Shown here piece by piece: positions 15,955 to 23,811 of a stretch of 64,000 nt of DNA. Numbering within the stretch: the first letter of the stretch is position 1; every line of letters begins with the position of its first letter. The notes beneath the pieces were generated by a model. It searched no databases and had not been told where the DNA came from. It was given only the letters and a program-made list of their open reading frames with translations. Origin of the DNA: Cohnella caldifontis (GTDB lineage Bacteria > Bacillota > Bacilli > Paenibacillales > Paenibacillaceae); NCBI RefSeq assembly GCF_029360585.1, contig NZ_JAQZSJ010000005.1, positions 186,001 to 250,000 of the forward strand. The letters are read 5' to 3'. The translations under genes were made by a program, and so were the position numbers.

Positions 15955-17688
15955 GTGAAAAAGTCAGTCACCGCAGCCAGCGCACTGCTGGCAGCAAGCA
16001 TGGCGCTGGCCGCATGCAACAGCAACAACGATTCGGAATCATCCCCATCGGCTTCATCCAGCGCTTCCGCTGCACCGTCCGCATCCGCGCCTGCATCCGC
16101 GTCCGCTTCGACCGCGGCCGTAACGAACGAGAACTTTCCGACCGTTCACTTCGATTTGGCGAGCACGCGCCATGTGCCGTACTCCGAAATCACCAAAGAA
16201 AACGTCGGCGATTTGGGGATCGTCTGGTCGCAGGACTTCAAGAAACTCGATCCCTCGATTCCGAACGGCAACCAGGACTTTACGGTCGTCGTAGACGGCG
16301 TGCTTTACGCCACGACTTCCAAAAACCACGTTTTCGCTTTTAATGCCGTGACGGGAGAGCAGCTTTGGCACTGGGCTCCGGACCAGGAAATGCTCGATAA
16401 CATGAAAAATCTCTATATCATCGCCAACCGCGGCGTTGCCGTAGCGGAAGGCAAAGTGTTCATGCTGACGCTGGACAATAGGCTGGTGTCGATCGACGCG
16501 AAAACCGGCCAAACGGTGAAAATCGTGAAAATTTCCGATGCCGTCGAAGGGGCCACGGTCGAAAACGGGTATTATGAAACGGCCGCTCCTATTTATTACA
16601 ACGGAAATATCTATATCGGCAGCAGCGGCGGCGACAACGGCGTTCGCGGCTTCGAAATGGCGTACAAGGCCAGCGATTTGACGCCGGCTTGGGACGCTCC
16701 GTTCTGGACCGTGCCTCCGAAGGGCCAAGACTGGCTGAAAAACAACAAATTTAACGGCGGCGGCACCGTTTGGATGCCGGCTTCCGTCGACGAAGAGACC
16801 GGCATCCTGTACATGGGCACGGGCAACCCCGCTCCGGATATGTACGGCGAAGACCGTCCGGGCGCCAACCCTTATACCGATTCCGTCGTCGCGCTGGACA
16901 GCAAAACCGGCAAATTGGTCTGGGCGCAGCAGCTCGTCAGCCACGATCTGTGGGACTACGACGCTCCGATGTCCCCGATGATCATCAAAGCCAAAATTAA
17001 CGGCGCGGAGCGCAAAGTGGTCGTGGAAGGCGGCAAATCCGGCGAATGGTTCGCTTTTGACGCCGCGACCGGCGAACCGATTTACAAGAACGTTCAATTC
17101 ATCAAAAAAATCGATCATCCGAAACCGACGCCTGAAGGCGTGCTGATCTCCCCGGGGGTATACGGCGGCCAGAACTACGCGCCGGAAACGTACGATCCGG
17201 ATTCGAACTACGTGCTCATTCCGGGCGTCGAGTCTCCGAACTTGGTCAAAGGCTATGAAGGCAAGAAAGAGGAAGTTACGGCGTTCGGAACGACGCTCGG
17301 CGAAACGCCTCCGGATATCAAGCCTTACGGCACGGTAACGGCCATCGACATGAACACGGGCAAAATCGCTTACCAATACGACACCGACCATGAAATGCGC
17401 GGCGGCTTCACCAGCACCGCGACCGGCCTTGCCTTCTATGGCGAGCTGAACGGCAAAGTCCGCGCGCTGGACATCAAGGCGGGCAAAATCGTATGGGAAT
17501 TCCAGCTTCCCGGCGACAACGTCATGTCCGCGCCGTCCATCTTCACGCAGAACGGCAAAGAATACATCGCCTTTACGTCCGGTGGCACGAAGCCGCAAAT
17601 TTACGTATTCGCCCTCGGCGGAGACAAAACGCAAGGCCAATCCGCAGATGAGAAAGTCGAAGGCGGCGTGGACCATAGCGCGAAATAA
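15955..17688 (+). CDS. PQQ-type quinoprotein dehydrogenase-like lipoprotein
   Basis: 577 residues from GTG 15955 (GGAGGG ends 7 bases before). A lipoprotein signal ends at LAAC, followed by a Ser/Ala-rich linker of about 40 residues and an eight-bladed beta-propeller. Alcohol-dehydrogenase-type features: repeated TG-LxW blade motifs (NAVTGEQLWHW, DSKTGKLVWAQQ), GTGNPAP (Asn for Ca/PQQ), RPGANPYTDSVVALD, and HDLWDYDAPM with the catalytic-type Asp. The vicinal Cys-Cys pair of methanol dehydrogenase is absent. It should sit outside the membrane and oxidise an alcohol, aldehyde or sugar if PQQ is available; no PQQ biosynthesis gene is in the window. Quinoproteins are uncommon in Firmicutes. Probable repressor: the nearby MarR protein. 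Confidence 0.82.
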   Translation: MKKSVTAASALLAASMALAACNSNNDSESSPSASSSASAAPSASAPASASASTAAVTNENFPTVHFDLASTRHVPYSEITKENVGDLGIVWSQDFKKLDPSIPNGNQDFTVVVDGVLYATTSKNHVFAFNAVTGEQLWHWAPDQEMLDNMKNLYIIANRGVAVAEGKVFMLTLDNRLVSIDAKTGQTVKIVKISDAVEGATVENGYYETAAPIYYNGNIYIGSSGGDNGVRGFEMAYKASDLTPAWDAPFWTVPPKGQDWLKNNKFNGGGTVWMPASVDEETGILYMGTGNPAPDMYGEDRPGANPYTDSVVALDSKTGKLVWAQQLVSHDLWDYDAPMSPMIIKAKINGAERKVVVEGGKSGEWFAFDAATGEPIYKNVQFIKKIDHPKPTPEGVLISPGVYGGQNYAPETYDPDSNYVLIPGVESPNLVKGYEGKKEEVTAFGTTLGETPPDIKPYGTVTAIDMNTGKIAYQYDTDHEMRGGFTSTATGLAFYGELNGKVRALDIKAGKIVWEFQLPGDNVMSAPSIFTQNGKEYIAFTSGGTKPQIYVFALGGDKTQGQSADEKVEGGVDHSAK

Positions 17689-17712
17689 ATCCTGTTCTTG
17701 AATCATACAGCG

Positions 17713-17736
17713 GAGGCAGGTCCAAGGACCTGCCTC
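17713..17736 (+). other. Hairpin between quinoprotein and downstream lipoprotein genes
   Basis: Perfect 11-base arms GAGGCAGGTCC and GGACCTGCCTC with a 2-base loop, followed by TTCTTC. It could partly terminate or attenuate transcription into the next gene. Confidence 0.6.
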
Positions 17737-17758
17737 TTCTTCATGAAGGAGGAGCGAC

Positions 17759-18910
17759 ATGTTGAAGCGATGGGCGGCGATTCCTGCGGCGATGGCGCTT
17801 GCGCTTGGGGTGTTGGCAGGCTGTACCGACAATGCGGAGCCGGAGACGGGGCCGGCATCCGAAACGGCGGCGAGCGCGGCGCCAACCGCGGCGAAAGTAT
17901 CCCTCAGTCTGGACCAAGCAACGTTATCCGTTCAAACCTGGAAAATGGACAATTCCCATATGATGTCCGTGAAGGGTAAAGTACAGGCAGACGGACAGCC
18001 TGTGTCCGGCGTGGAAGTGAATTTGGCCGACAAGCGCAGCGTGACGACCGGCGAGGACGGCGCTTTCGAATTCAGGGTGGACCGGAGCATTCCCCAATCG
18101 ATCCCGATTCGTGTCAAATCCGCCGACAAGGCGTCCGTGGCAGGAAAACCTTTAGATGATTCGACCAAATCCGCATTGCTGGCGGCGGAGAGCTTCGTGC
18201 AGGTGTACCATCCGATTCAAATCACGGAAGTGAAAGCGGCCCCCGGAGATCCGGATTCGGTTGAAGTTCACGCGCGCGCCGTCATGGGCGAAGGAGAGGA
18301 GTTCCCGACGACCAAGCTGGCGAATTACGCCATCAAGGGAACGGTGAAGGATGCCGGCGGCAATCCGGTCAAAGGCGCCGAAGTCAGTTTTTACCGGGAA
18401 CACGGGGAAGGCTGGGCGAAATCGGCACCGTCCGACGAGAACGGCGCTTACATGTTTTATACTTCCCCGGAAGAAGACGAGGACGCGACTTTCCAGGTTT
18501 TCGTCGGAGATACGAAATATACGCTGCCTGAAAACAGGGTGTATCATTTTCCCGAAGATACCAGCTCCCAGGTGGACATCACTTTGCCCGCGGAAGGCAC
18601 CGTCATCGTTGACAAGCCGCCTACCTTGGTCAGTCAAAAAACAGAAGGCGCCGTCTATTGGAGCCAGATGTACGGATTGTCCGTCGGAGAAGGCGTATCG
18701 TACACCATCACGCTCCCGGATAAGGACGGCTCTTTCGTCGTCACGGTTCCGAAATCCGTCTGGGATCAGTCCCCAACCTTCTACGAAACCCGCTACTCCC
18801 GGTTCTTGATCGATCCGATCGCGCCGGGCGATCCGGTATCTTCCGCGGATATCCCTGCTCCTCAGCCGGGCGATCCGCAGCAGATCGTTCCCGAACCCGC
18901 GAAATCATAA
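17759..18910 (+). CDS. Lipoprotein with two carboxypeptidase-regulatory-like (beta-sandwich) domains
   Basis: 383 residues from ATG 17759 with a strong GAAGGAGGAG site. Lipobox LAGC at residue 22, short Ala/Ser linker, then two Ig-like repeats of the CarboxypepD_reg type: VKGKVQADGQPVSGVEVNLADKRSVTTGEDGAFEF (about 71-105) and IKGTVKDAGGNPVKGAEVSFYREHG (about 190-214) with SDENGAYMF. A C-terminal segment ends in a Pro-rich tail. No catalytic residues are visible; it looks like an extracellular binding or structural partner. It lies 70 bases after the quinoprotein gene on the same strand and is probably co-transcribed, so it may assist the quinoprotein. Function otherwise unknown. Confidence 0.75.
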   Translation: MLKRWAAIPAAMALALGVLAGCTDNAEPETGPASETAASAAPTAAKVSLSLDQATLSVQTWKMDNSHMMSVKGKVQADGQPVSGVEVNLADKRSVTTGEDGAFEFRVDRSIPQSIPIRVKSADKASVAGKPLDDSTKSALLAAESFVQVYHPIQITEVKAAPGDPDSVEVHARAVMGEGEEFPTTKLANYAIKGTVKDAGGNPVKGAEVSFYREHGEGWAKSAPSDENGAYMFYTSPEEDEDATFQVFVGDTKYTLPENRVYHFPEDTSSQVDITLPAEGTVIVDKPPTLVSQKTEGAVYWSQMYGLSVGEGVSYTITLPDKDGSFVVTVPKSVWDQSPTFYETRYSRFLIDPIAPGDPVSSADIPAPQPGDPQQIVPEPAKS

Positions 18911-18916
18911 CGCCGC

Positions 18917-18953
18917 AGCTTCGGCCCGCAAGGGCCGGAGCTTTCTTTTTTTT
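18917..18953 (+). terminator. Terminator of the quinoprotein/lipoprotein unit
   Basis: AGCTTCGGCCC (18917-18927) pairs with GGGCCGGAGCT (18932-18942) around the loop GCAA, followed by TTCTTTTTTTT. Confidence 0.9.
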
Positions 18954-19050
18954 CTACGACTGACCCATTCGCATACCAGGTCGAAAAACACGGACACCAT
19001 CAGGCTAGCCGCCCGTCAGTCGACCGCCCAGCCCGATCCTTCCGCTCCTG

Positions 19051-19058
19051 CATAGGAT
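19051..19058 (+). promoter_or_regulatory. CATAGGAT element, putative sporulation-type -10, before the VPGYG gene
   Basis: CTCCTGCATAGGATGA lies 41 bases before the start codon. The same core recurs before ytaF and ugd. CATA-N2-AT resembles -10 sites of sporulation sigma factors E/K. No clear -35 is seen. Confidence 0.4.
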
Positions 19059-19091
19059 GACTTCAGCCTAGGGTAAAGGAGCGATGGCGAA

Positions 19092-19334
19092 ATGAGTTTC
19101 TATCCGATGATGGGCGGATTTCCCTTTGGCGGATGGCAGGGCGGCTTGGCAGGCGGAGCCGGTGTCCCCGGAGTTCCGGGATATCCAGGGGTTCCGGGAT
19201 ATCCAGGGGTTCCGGGAGTACCCGGATACGGAGTGCCCGGATACGGAGTGCCCGGATATGGAGTGCCCGGATACGGAGTACCCGGATACGGAGTACCCGG
19301 ATACGGAGTGCCCGGCCGATGGGAGTGGCGATAG
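19092..19334 (+). CDS. Small elastin-like VPGYG-repeat protein
   Basis: 80 residues from ATG 19092 (AAAGGAG 10 bases upstream). After MSFYPMMGGFPFGGWQGG, residues 24-75 are built from GVPGYP and then six near-perfect VPGYG pentapeptides, the elastin-type VPGXG motif, ending in RWEWR. No signal peptide or membrane helix. The repeats are encoded by 15-base DNA units (CCCGGATACGGAGTG). Single-gene unit: a CATAGGAT element precedes it and a terminator follows. The composition (Gly, Pro, Tyr, no Cys) suits a self-associating, flexible coat protein, perhaps on the spore, but this is inference. Both strands are open here because of the repeat; the ribosome site supports the plus strand. Confidence 0.65.
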   Translation: MSFYPMMGGFPFGGWQGGLAGGAGVPGVPGYPGVPGYPGVPGVPGYGVPGYGVPGYGVPGYGVPGYGVPGYGVPGRWEWR

Positions 19335-19381
19335 ATCCTATTCGACGGTGGTAAAAACAAAGTTGCAGACTCCCGAAAAAC

Positions 19382-19421
19382 AACCGGCCTAGCGGGGACC
19401 TCCCCCGCAAGGCCGGTTTTT
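19382..19421 (+). terminator. Terminator after the VPGYG gene
   Basis: AACCGGCCT (19382-19390) pairs with AGGCCGGTT (19410-19418), with an inner GCGGGG/CCCCGC stem, then TTTTT. Confidence 0.9.
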
Positions 19422-19519
19422 CGTTTGCGATTCTAACCTTCCCCTTACACCGCATTGATCGGGCGATAACACAAGATTGGTATTTTCTTACTATCCTAAT
19501 CGCCCGAATGAGGTAGAGA

Positions 19520-20656
19520 ATGATGACGATCGCCCTCCAACCCGCTCCGAAGCTTCCAGCCGCCGAGAATACGCCAAACACCTCGGTCCGCGACTGGATG
19601 AGGAATTGTCCCGTCGTTTCGCCCTCCATGCTATGCATGGAGTTGGTCGATTTATTCCGCCGCAAACCCGAGCTGGAATGCGTCGTCGCGTGCGACGAAA
19701 GTCGCCGGCCGCTCGGCCTGATGATGAAACACCGGTTTTTCCGTTCCCTTGGTTCTACCTTCGGCATGTCCCTGTTCGCGGACAAAGAGATTTCCGTCTT
19801 GATGGAACAGGGCGCTTACGTCGCGGACGCGGACGTCGACCCGCGGGAGCTGATCGACGGGGCTTTGTCCCGCAAAGAGGACACGTTCTACGACGCCGTG
19901 GTGCTGACGCAAAAAGGCGCGTTCGCCGGCATCCTCACGGTCCGCGACCTGCTGCACCTGTCCCGATACCTTCAGAAGGAGGCGGTCAATCGGCAAATCC
20001 GCACGGTCCGCCGGGCGGACGAGATGCTCCGTTCCGTGACGTCGGCCATGGGCAAAATGGCGGAGGCGGCGAGCGAGGCAAGGGACTGCAACGACACGAT
20101 CTCGGAAACGGCGCGGCTCGGCGAGCGGGAATTGGAAATCTTGCTGGAGCTGTTCCGCCGGTGGGCGGCCAATGCCGACCAACAAGAGAAAGCGATGGCC
20201 CAATTGACGGAGCGGACCGAGGCCGCCCGTCAAATCGTGAAACTCATCGCGGAGCTGGCCGACCAGTGCAACCTCCTGGCGGTTAACGCGGCGATCGAAG
20301 CGGCCCGCGCCGGGGAAGCCGGCCGAGGTTTCGGCGTCGTGGCCCGGGAAATCCGCGAACTGGCGGACGGGACGAAAAAATCGGCCGGCCATATCCAGCG
20401 GGTGCTGCAGAGCATGACGGCCGCGGTCTCGGAGACGGTGGTCCTCGTGAAGGAAGGCATCGACGGAGCCGACCGCGGAGTCGCTCAAGTCCGCCGGGCC
20501 GAAGAGACGTTCGCCGAGCTCTGGGAATCGTCCGCGCGGAACGGGCAAACGGTCCGCCGCCTGATGGACGCTTCGCTCGAGGCCAGGCGCATTTCGGACG
20601 GGGCCCACGAGGAATTCGGCCGATTGATCGGGCAAATAAGCGGCGGTTTCACGTAA
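19520..20656 (+). CDS. Soluble CBS-domain methyl-accepting chemotaxis-like protein
   Basis: 378 residues from ATG 19520. No membrane segment. The first about 165 residues form a CBS-pair-like sensor (CPVVSPSMLCMELVDLF; GLMMKHRFFRSLGSTFGMSLF; DAVVLTQKGAFAGILTVRDLL). The C-terminal half is a chemoreceptor signalling coiled coil with the hairpin IAELADQCNLLAVNAAIEAARAGEAGRGF at about 235-265 followed by VVAREIRELADGTKKSAGHI, the CheA/CheW contact region. Thus it likely signals to a chemotaxis-type kinase from a cytoplasmic cue. The same CBS module, with matching KxKxxRxLxxxFGxxLF and YDAxxxTxxGxxAGI features, is found in the EAL-CBS-GGDEF protein at 30866. It lies directly upstream of the Pho-controlled block. 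Confidence 0.83.
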   Translation: MMTIALQPAPKLPAAENTPNTSVRDWMRNCPVVSPSMLCMELVDLFRRKPELECVVACDESRRPLGLMMKHRFFRSLGSTFGMSLFADKEISVLMEQGAYVADADVDPRELIDGALSRKEDTFYDAVVLTQKGAFAGILTVRDLLHLSRYLQKEAVNRQIRTVRRADEMLRSVTSAMGKMAEAASEARDCNDTISETARLGERELEILLELFRRWAANADQQEKAMAQLTERTEAARQIVKLIAELADQCNLLAVNAAIEAARAGEAGRGFGVVAREIRELADGTKKSAGHIQRVLQSMTAAVSETVVLVKEGIDGADRGVAQVRRAEETFAELWESSARNGQTVRRLMDASLEARRISDGAHEEFGRLIGQISGGFT

Positions 20657-20675
20657 ATCCGCAAACATGGAAAAT

Positions 20676-20730
20676 TTTACATTGCCGAAATCTTTCGGTT
20701 AACTTTCCGCGAATCTATCTGCTCTATGAT
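20676..20730 (+). promoter_or_regulatory. PHO box and -10 of the pst1 operon
   Basis: TTTACA 20676, degenerate GAAATC 20687, TTAACT 20699, then TATGAT at 20725, 26 bases after the third repeat start, as in the other Pho promoters here. Confidence 0.72.
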
Positions 20731-20780
20731 GTTCTAGTAGATACCAAGCAACCAATCACGAAAAAAGGGTGAGAAGGTTC

Positions 20781-21857
20781 ATGTCGTGGAAAAAGTCGAT
20801 GGCAGCAGCCGCGCTCGCGGCAACGCTGGGAGTAACGGCCGTTACCGGCGCGTTCGCGGCGGAAACGGTAAAGACGGGCAGCGCTTCCCTGCTGCCGAAC
20901 GTCGATCATGTGCAGTGGCTGGACGCGGATCGTTTGATCGCTTCCCAGCTGACGGAGCAAGGGCGGACGGATTATATCCTGGATCTGGCTGCCGGAAAGT
21001 ACGAGTTGCTGCTGGACGCCGCGGGCGCTTCCGATCTCGCGTTGTCGCCGAACGGAAGCAAGGCGGCCTATACGGACGAATCCGGGGCCGTATACGTGCT
21101 TGATCTGGCAACGAAAACTTCCAAGCGGATCAGCCAGGACACCAACATCAAACCCGAGCTGACGTGGTCGAGCGACGGCGCATCGCTTTACTTCCTTCAA
21201 GGAGACAAAGGCACCGTCATCAATCGGCTGGAGGTGGACTCCGGCGCCATCGTCAAGGTGTTGGACGACAAAAAGGACTATAAAGCCAACCTGGCCGTTT
21301 CGATGGGCGGAAAACGGTTCACGTACACGCTGACGGTGCCGCCGGTCGTGACGGCTCCTTCGGATAAACCCGTGGAGGAAGACGCGGTCGCCATCGACGA
21401 CTCCAAGGCGTCCCAAAACATTTACCAGTACGTGAACGACCCGGAAGTCAAGGACGGCAACCCGGCCGCGCTCACGAACACGGGTGACGACAAGGTATTC
21501 GTCGGAGCGGAACCGTTCGGCGCCGAGAGCTATTTCATCAGCACTCCCGCGGGCGAAGGCGCGAGTTCGAAGCTCGTATCCGTATCGATCGACGGGAAAG
21601 TCAAGACCCTGTTCGCGAATCGGGACGTCTACATGGCCAAATACGCGGGCGGAATGCTGTATGCGCTGACTTCCGGGCCTTCCGGCCGGAATCAGATTTA
21701 CGCGATCAGTCCGGTAAGCGGGGAAAGCCAATTGCTGACCACGGTGAACGGGACGACGTCTACGTTCGAAGTGAACAAGAACGGCACGATCGCGATCGAA
21801 ACGGACGGCAAGTTCTACGTCGACCTGAACGGCAGTTGGGTTCAAATCACTCAATAA
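20781..21857 (+). CDS. Secreted TolB-like beta-propeller protein, first gene of the pst1 operon
   Basis: 358 residues from ATG 20781 (AAGGGTGAGAAGG just upstream; an in-frame GTG at 20769 is the alternative). Signal peptide ends near VTGAFAAET. The mature part has repeated propeller-like blades (LALSPNGSKAAYTDESGAVYVLDLATK; LTWSSDGASLYFLQGDKG; GGMLYALTSGPSGRNQIYAIS). No lipobox, no catalytic motif. It sits 22 bases before pstS1 behind a PHO box, so it should be made under phosphate starvation and exported. It may help scavenge phosphate-containing compounds or stabilise PstS, but no function can be assigned from sequence. Confidence 0.72.
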   Translation: MSWKKSMAAAALAATLGVTAVTGAFAAETVKTGSASLLPNVDHVQWLDADRLIASQLTEQGRTDYILDLAAGKYELLLDAAGASDLALSPNGSKAAYTDESGAVYVLDLATKTSKRISQDTNIKPELTWSSDGASLYFLQGDKGTVINRLEVDSGAIVKVLDDKKDYKANLAVSMGGKRFTYTLTVPPVVTAPSDKPVEEDAVAIDDSKASQNIYQYVNDPEVKDGNPAALTNTGDDKVFVGAEPFGAESYFISTPAGEGASSKLVSVSIDGKVKTLFANRDVYMAKYAGGMLYALTSGPSGRNQIYAISPVSGESQLLTTVNGTTSTFEVNKNGTIAIETDGKFYVDLNGSWVQITQ

Positions 21858-21879
21858 TCGGAGAGGGGATCATCGCATC

Positions 21880-22737
21880 ATGAAAAAATGGATCAAATCG
21901 CTCGGCATCGTTACGATGGCGGTTGCGTTCGCGGCCGCAGGCGTATCCGAAGCGGGCGCCGCCAGCTCGCTCAGCGGGAAAATCGTCGTCAACGGATCGT
22001 CGGCGCTGCTGCCGCTGACGCTTCAAGCCGCCAGCGAGTTCAAGAAACTGAACCCGAAAGTGAAAATTTCCGCTTCCGCGGCCGGCTCGGTCACGGGGCC
22101 CCAATCGGTCCGCAAGGGCATCGCCGACATCGGAGCCTGCGACTGGGACGCTTCCACGGACGTTCCGGGCTTCAAGAAGTTCGAAGGGCAAGTCGCGAAC
22201 CCCGTGGCGGTCATTCCGTTCGCCGCCGTCGTGAACAAGAACGTGAAGGTCGAAAGCCTGACGAACAAGCAACTGGCGGATATTTTCTCCGGCAAAATCA
22301 CGAACTGGAAAGACGTAGGAGGAAGCGACGCCGACATCGTGGTCGTCAATCGGGCGTTCGGCTCCGGCACCCGGGTCAATTTCCAAATGAAGGCGCTGAA
22401 CGGCACGGAATTCATGAGCAAAGGCGACAATTATAAAGAAGTGAAATCGAGCGGCGACATGAAGACCGCGGTCGATACGACGCCGAACGCGATCGGTTAC
22501 CTGGATCTCGTATACGTCACGGGCAGCATCAAAGCGTTGAAAATCAACGACGTCGCGCCGACGGAAGAGAACGTGATCAACGGAAAGTACAAAGTTTGGG
22601 GCTACGGTTACTACATGACGAAAGGCGAGCCGACGGGCGCGACCAAAGCGTTCATCGAATACGTGCAAAGCGCCAAATTTCAAAACGGCTCCCTGAAGAA
22701 GCTCAAATTCATTCCGTTGTCCGCGATGAAGAAGTGA
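21880..22737 (+). CDS. pstS: Phosphate-binding protein PstS1 (no lipobox)
   Basis: 285 residues. Binds inorganic phosphate outside the membrane for the PstCAB importer. Phosphate-site motifs: VVNGSSALLPLTL, GIADIGACDWD, GSGTRVNF, and the family strand LADIFSGKITNWKDVGGSDADIVVVNR. The signal peptide (1-27) ends SEAGA and is cleaved by ordinary signal peptidase; there is no lipobox Cys, and the only Cys is inside IGACDWD. A Firmicute PstS is normally lipid-anchored, so PstS1 may be held by other means or released, unlike PstS2. Second gene of the pst1 operon; the hairpin after it probably sets the high PstS to PstCA ratio. Confidence 0.9.
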   Translation: MKKWIKSLGIVTMAVAFAAAGVSEAGAASSLSGKIVVNGSSALLPLTLQAASEFKKLNPKVKISASAAGSVTGPQSVRKGIADIGACDWDASTDVPGFKKFEGQVANPVAVIPFAAVVNKNVKVESLTNKQLADIFSGKITNWKDVGGSDADIVVVNRAFGSGTRVNFQMKALNGTEFMSKGDNYKEVKSSGDMKTAVDTTPNAIGYLDLVYVTGSIKALKINDVAPTEENVINGKYKVWGYGYYMTKGEPTGATKAFIEYVQSAKFQNGSLKKLKFIPLSAMKK

Positions 22738-22780
22738 ACCGCGGATCGGCATGAACCATAACGGGCAAGCAAGGAAGCGG

Positions 22781-22808
22781 CCAGCTTCGGCGATACGTCC
22801 GAAGCTGG
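22781..22808 (+). other. Intercistronic hairpin between pstS1 and pstC1
   Basis: Perfect 10-base arms CCAGCTTCGG and CCGAAGCTGG followed by TTTCTTC. Typical of a partial terminator or 3' mRNA stabiliser behind a binding-protein gene. Confidence 0.7.
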
Positions 22809-22845
22809 TTTCTTCGTGGGAGAATTCCGGGAAGGAGAATCGCGG

Positions 22846-23811
22846 GTGAGCGAGTCGACCTCTGCCTCTAATCGAACCCTGGCCGTGTCCGGCCAGCCGG
22901 GAAACGGCATCCGGATCGGAAACGGCCGGATGCTGGACCGTAAAAACCGGCTCCGGATCTACAACCGGTCGTTCCGGATCGTCTGCGTGGCCAGCGCGGT
23001 ATTCGTATGCCTGATCCTGTTGTCCATTTTGTTTTTCATGTTCCGTACGGGGATCCTCACGTTTCGTTCCGTACCGGCGAGCACGTTCTTCTTCTCTACG
23101 AACTGGGATCCGGAAAACGAATCGTACGGGGCCTTCCTCTTTATATTCGGAACGGTTGCGCTTACGGCGCTAACGCTGGCGATCTCGGTGCCCATTTCGC
23201 TTTTCGTCGCCGTCTTCCTGTCGGAAGCCGCCCCGCGCTGGCTCAGCAACGCGCTGCGGCCGGTGCTCGATTTGCTGGTCGGCATCCCCTCCGTCGTCTA
23301 CGGTTTCCTCGGCCTCACGATACTCATCCCGCTGCTGCGCGACATCACCGGCAGGCAGCTGACCGACGGTCTATTGGCCGCCGCGATCGTGCTCAGCATC
23401 ATGGTGCTGCCGACGATCAGCCGGATCAGCGACGATGCGATCAGCGCCGTGCCGGCGAAATTCAAGGACGCTTCCTACGCGCTGGGCGCCACCCGGTTCC
23501 AGACGGTGTTCCGGGTCATGCTGCCTTCGGCCCGCAGCGGAATTCTGTACGGCATCATTCTCGGCATGGCGAGGGCGATCGGGGAGACGATGGCCGTCGT
23601 CATGGTGGTCGGAAACACGCCGCAGCTGGCGGATTCCTTGTTCAAGCCGACCTCCGTCCTGACCAGCAACATCGTCATGCAAATCCCGAACGTTCCGTTC
23701 GATTCCACTTGGAACTACGCGCTGTACTTGATGGGCTTCCTGCTGCTCGTCATTTCCCTGCTCATGATCGTCGTCATCCGGGTGCTTCAGAAGAAGGGGG
23801 TCAAAGCGTGA
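22846..23811 (+). CDS. pstC: Phosphate ABC transporter permease PstC1
   Basis: 321 residues from GTG 22846, preceded by GGAAGGAG; the frame is open to 22816 without support. Six hydrophobic segments from about residue 45 on. Binding-protein-dependent permease loop: SYALGATRFQTVFRVMLPSARSGILYGIILGMARAIGETMAV, which contacts PstB. IPSVVYGFLGL is the PstC-type helix. N-terminal 40 residues are polar and cytoplasmic. Its stop overlaps the pstA1 start (GTGA). Confidence 0.92.
   Translation: MSESTSASNRTLAVSGQPGNGIRIGNGRMLDRKNRLRIYNRSFRIVCVASAVFVCLILLSILFFMFRTGILTFRSVPASTFFFSTNWDPENESYGAFLFIFGTVALTALTLAISVPISLFVAVFLSEAAPRWLSNALRPVLDLLVGIPSVVYGFLGLTILIPLLRDITGRQLTDGLLAAAIVLSIMVLPTISRISDDAISAVPAKFKDASYALGATRFQTVFRVMLPSARSGILYGIILGMARAIGETMAVVMVVGNTPQLADSLFKPTSVLTSNIVMQIPNVPFDSTWNYALYLMGFLLLVISLLMIVVIRVLQKKGVKA

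Noticed and set aside
16054..17832. 592-codon minus-strand frame over the quinoprotein
   Set aside because: Antisense shadow; the plus strand carries a full lipoprotein signal, ribosome site and propeller motifs.
19100..19360. Minus-strand collagen-like repeat protein opposite the VPGYG gene
   Set aside because: The repeat leaves both strands open, but only the plus strand has a ribosome site, promoter-like element and following terminator.
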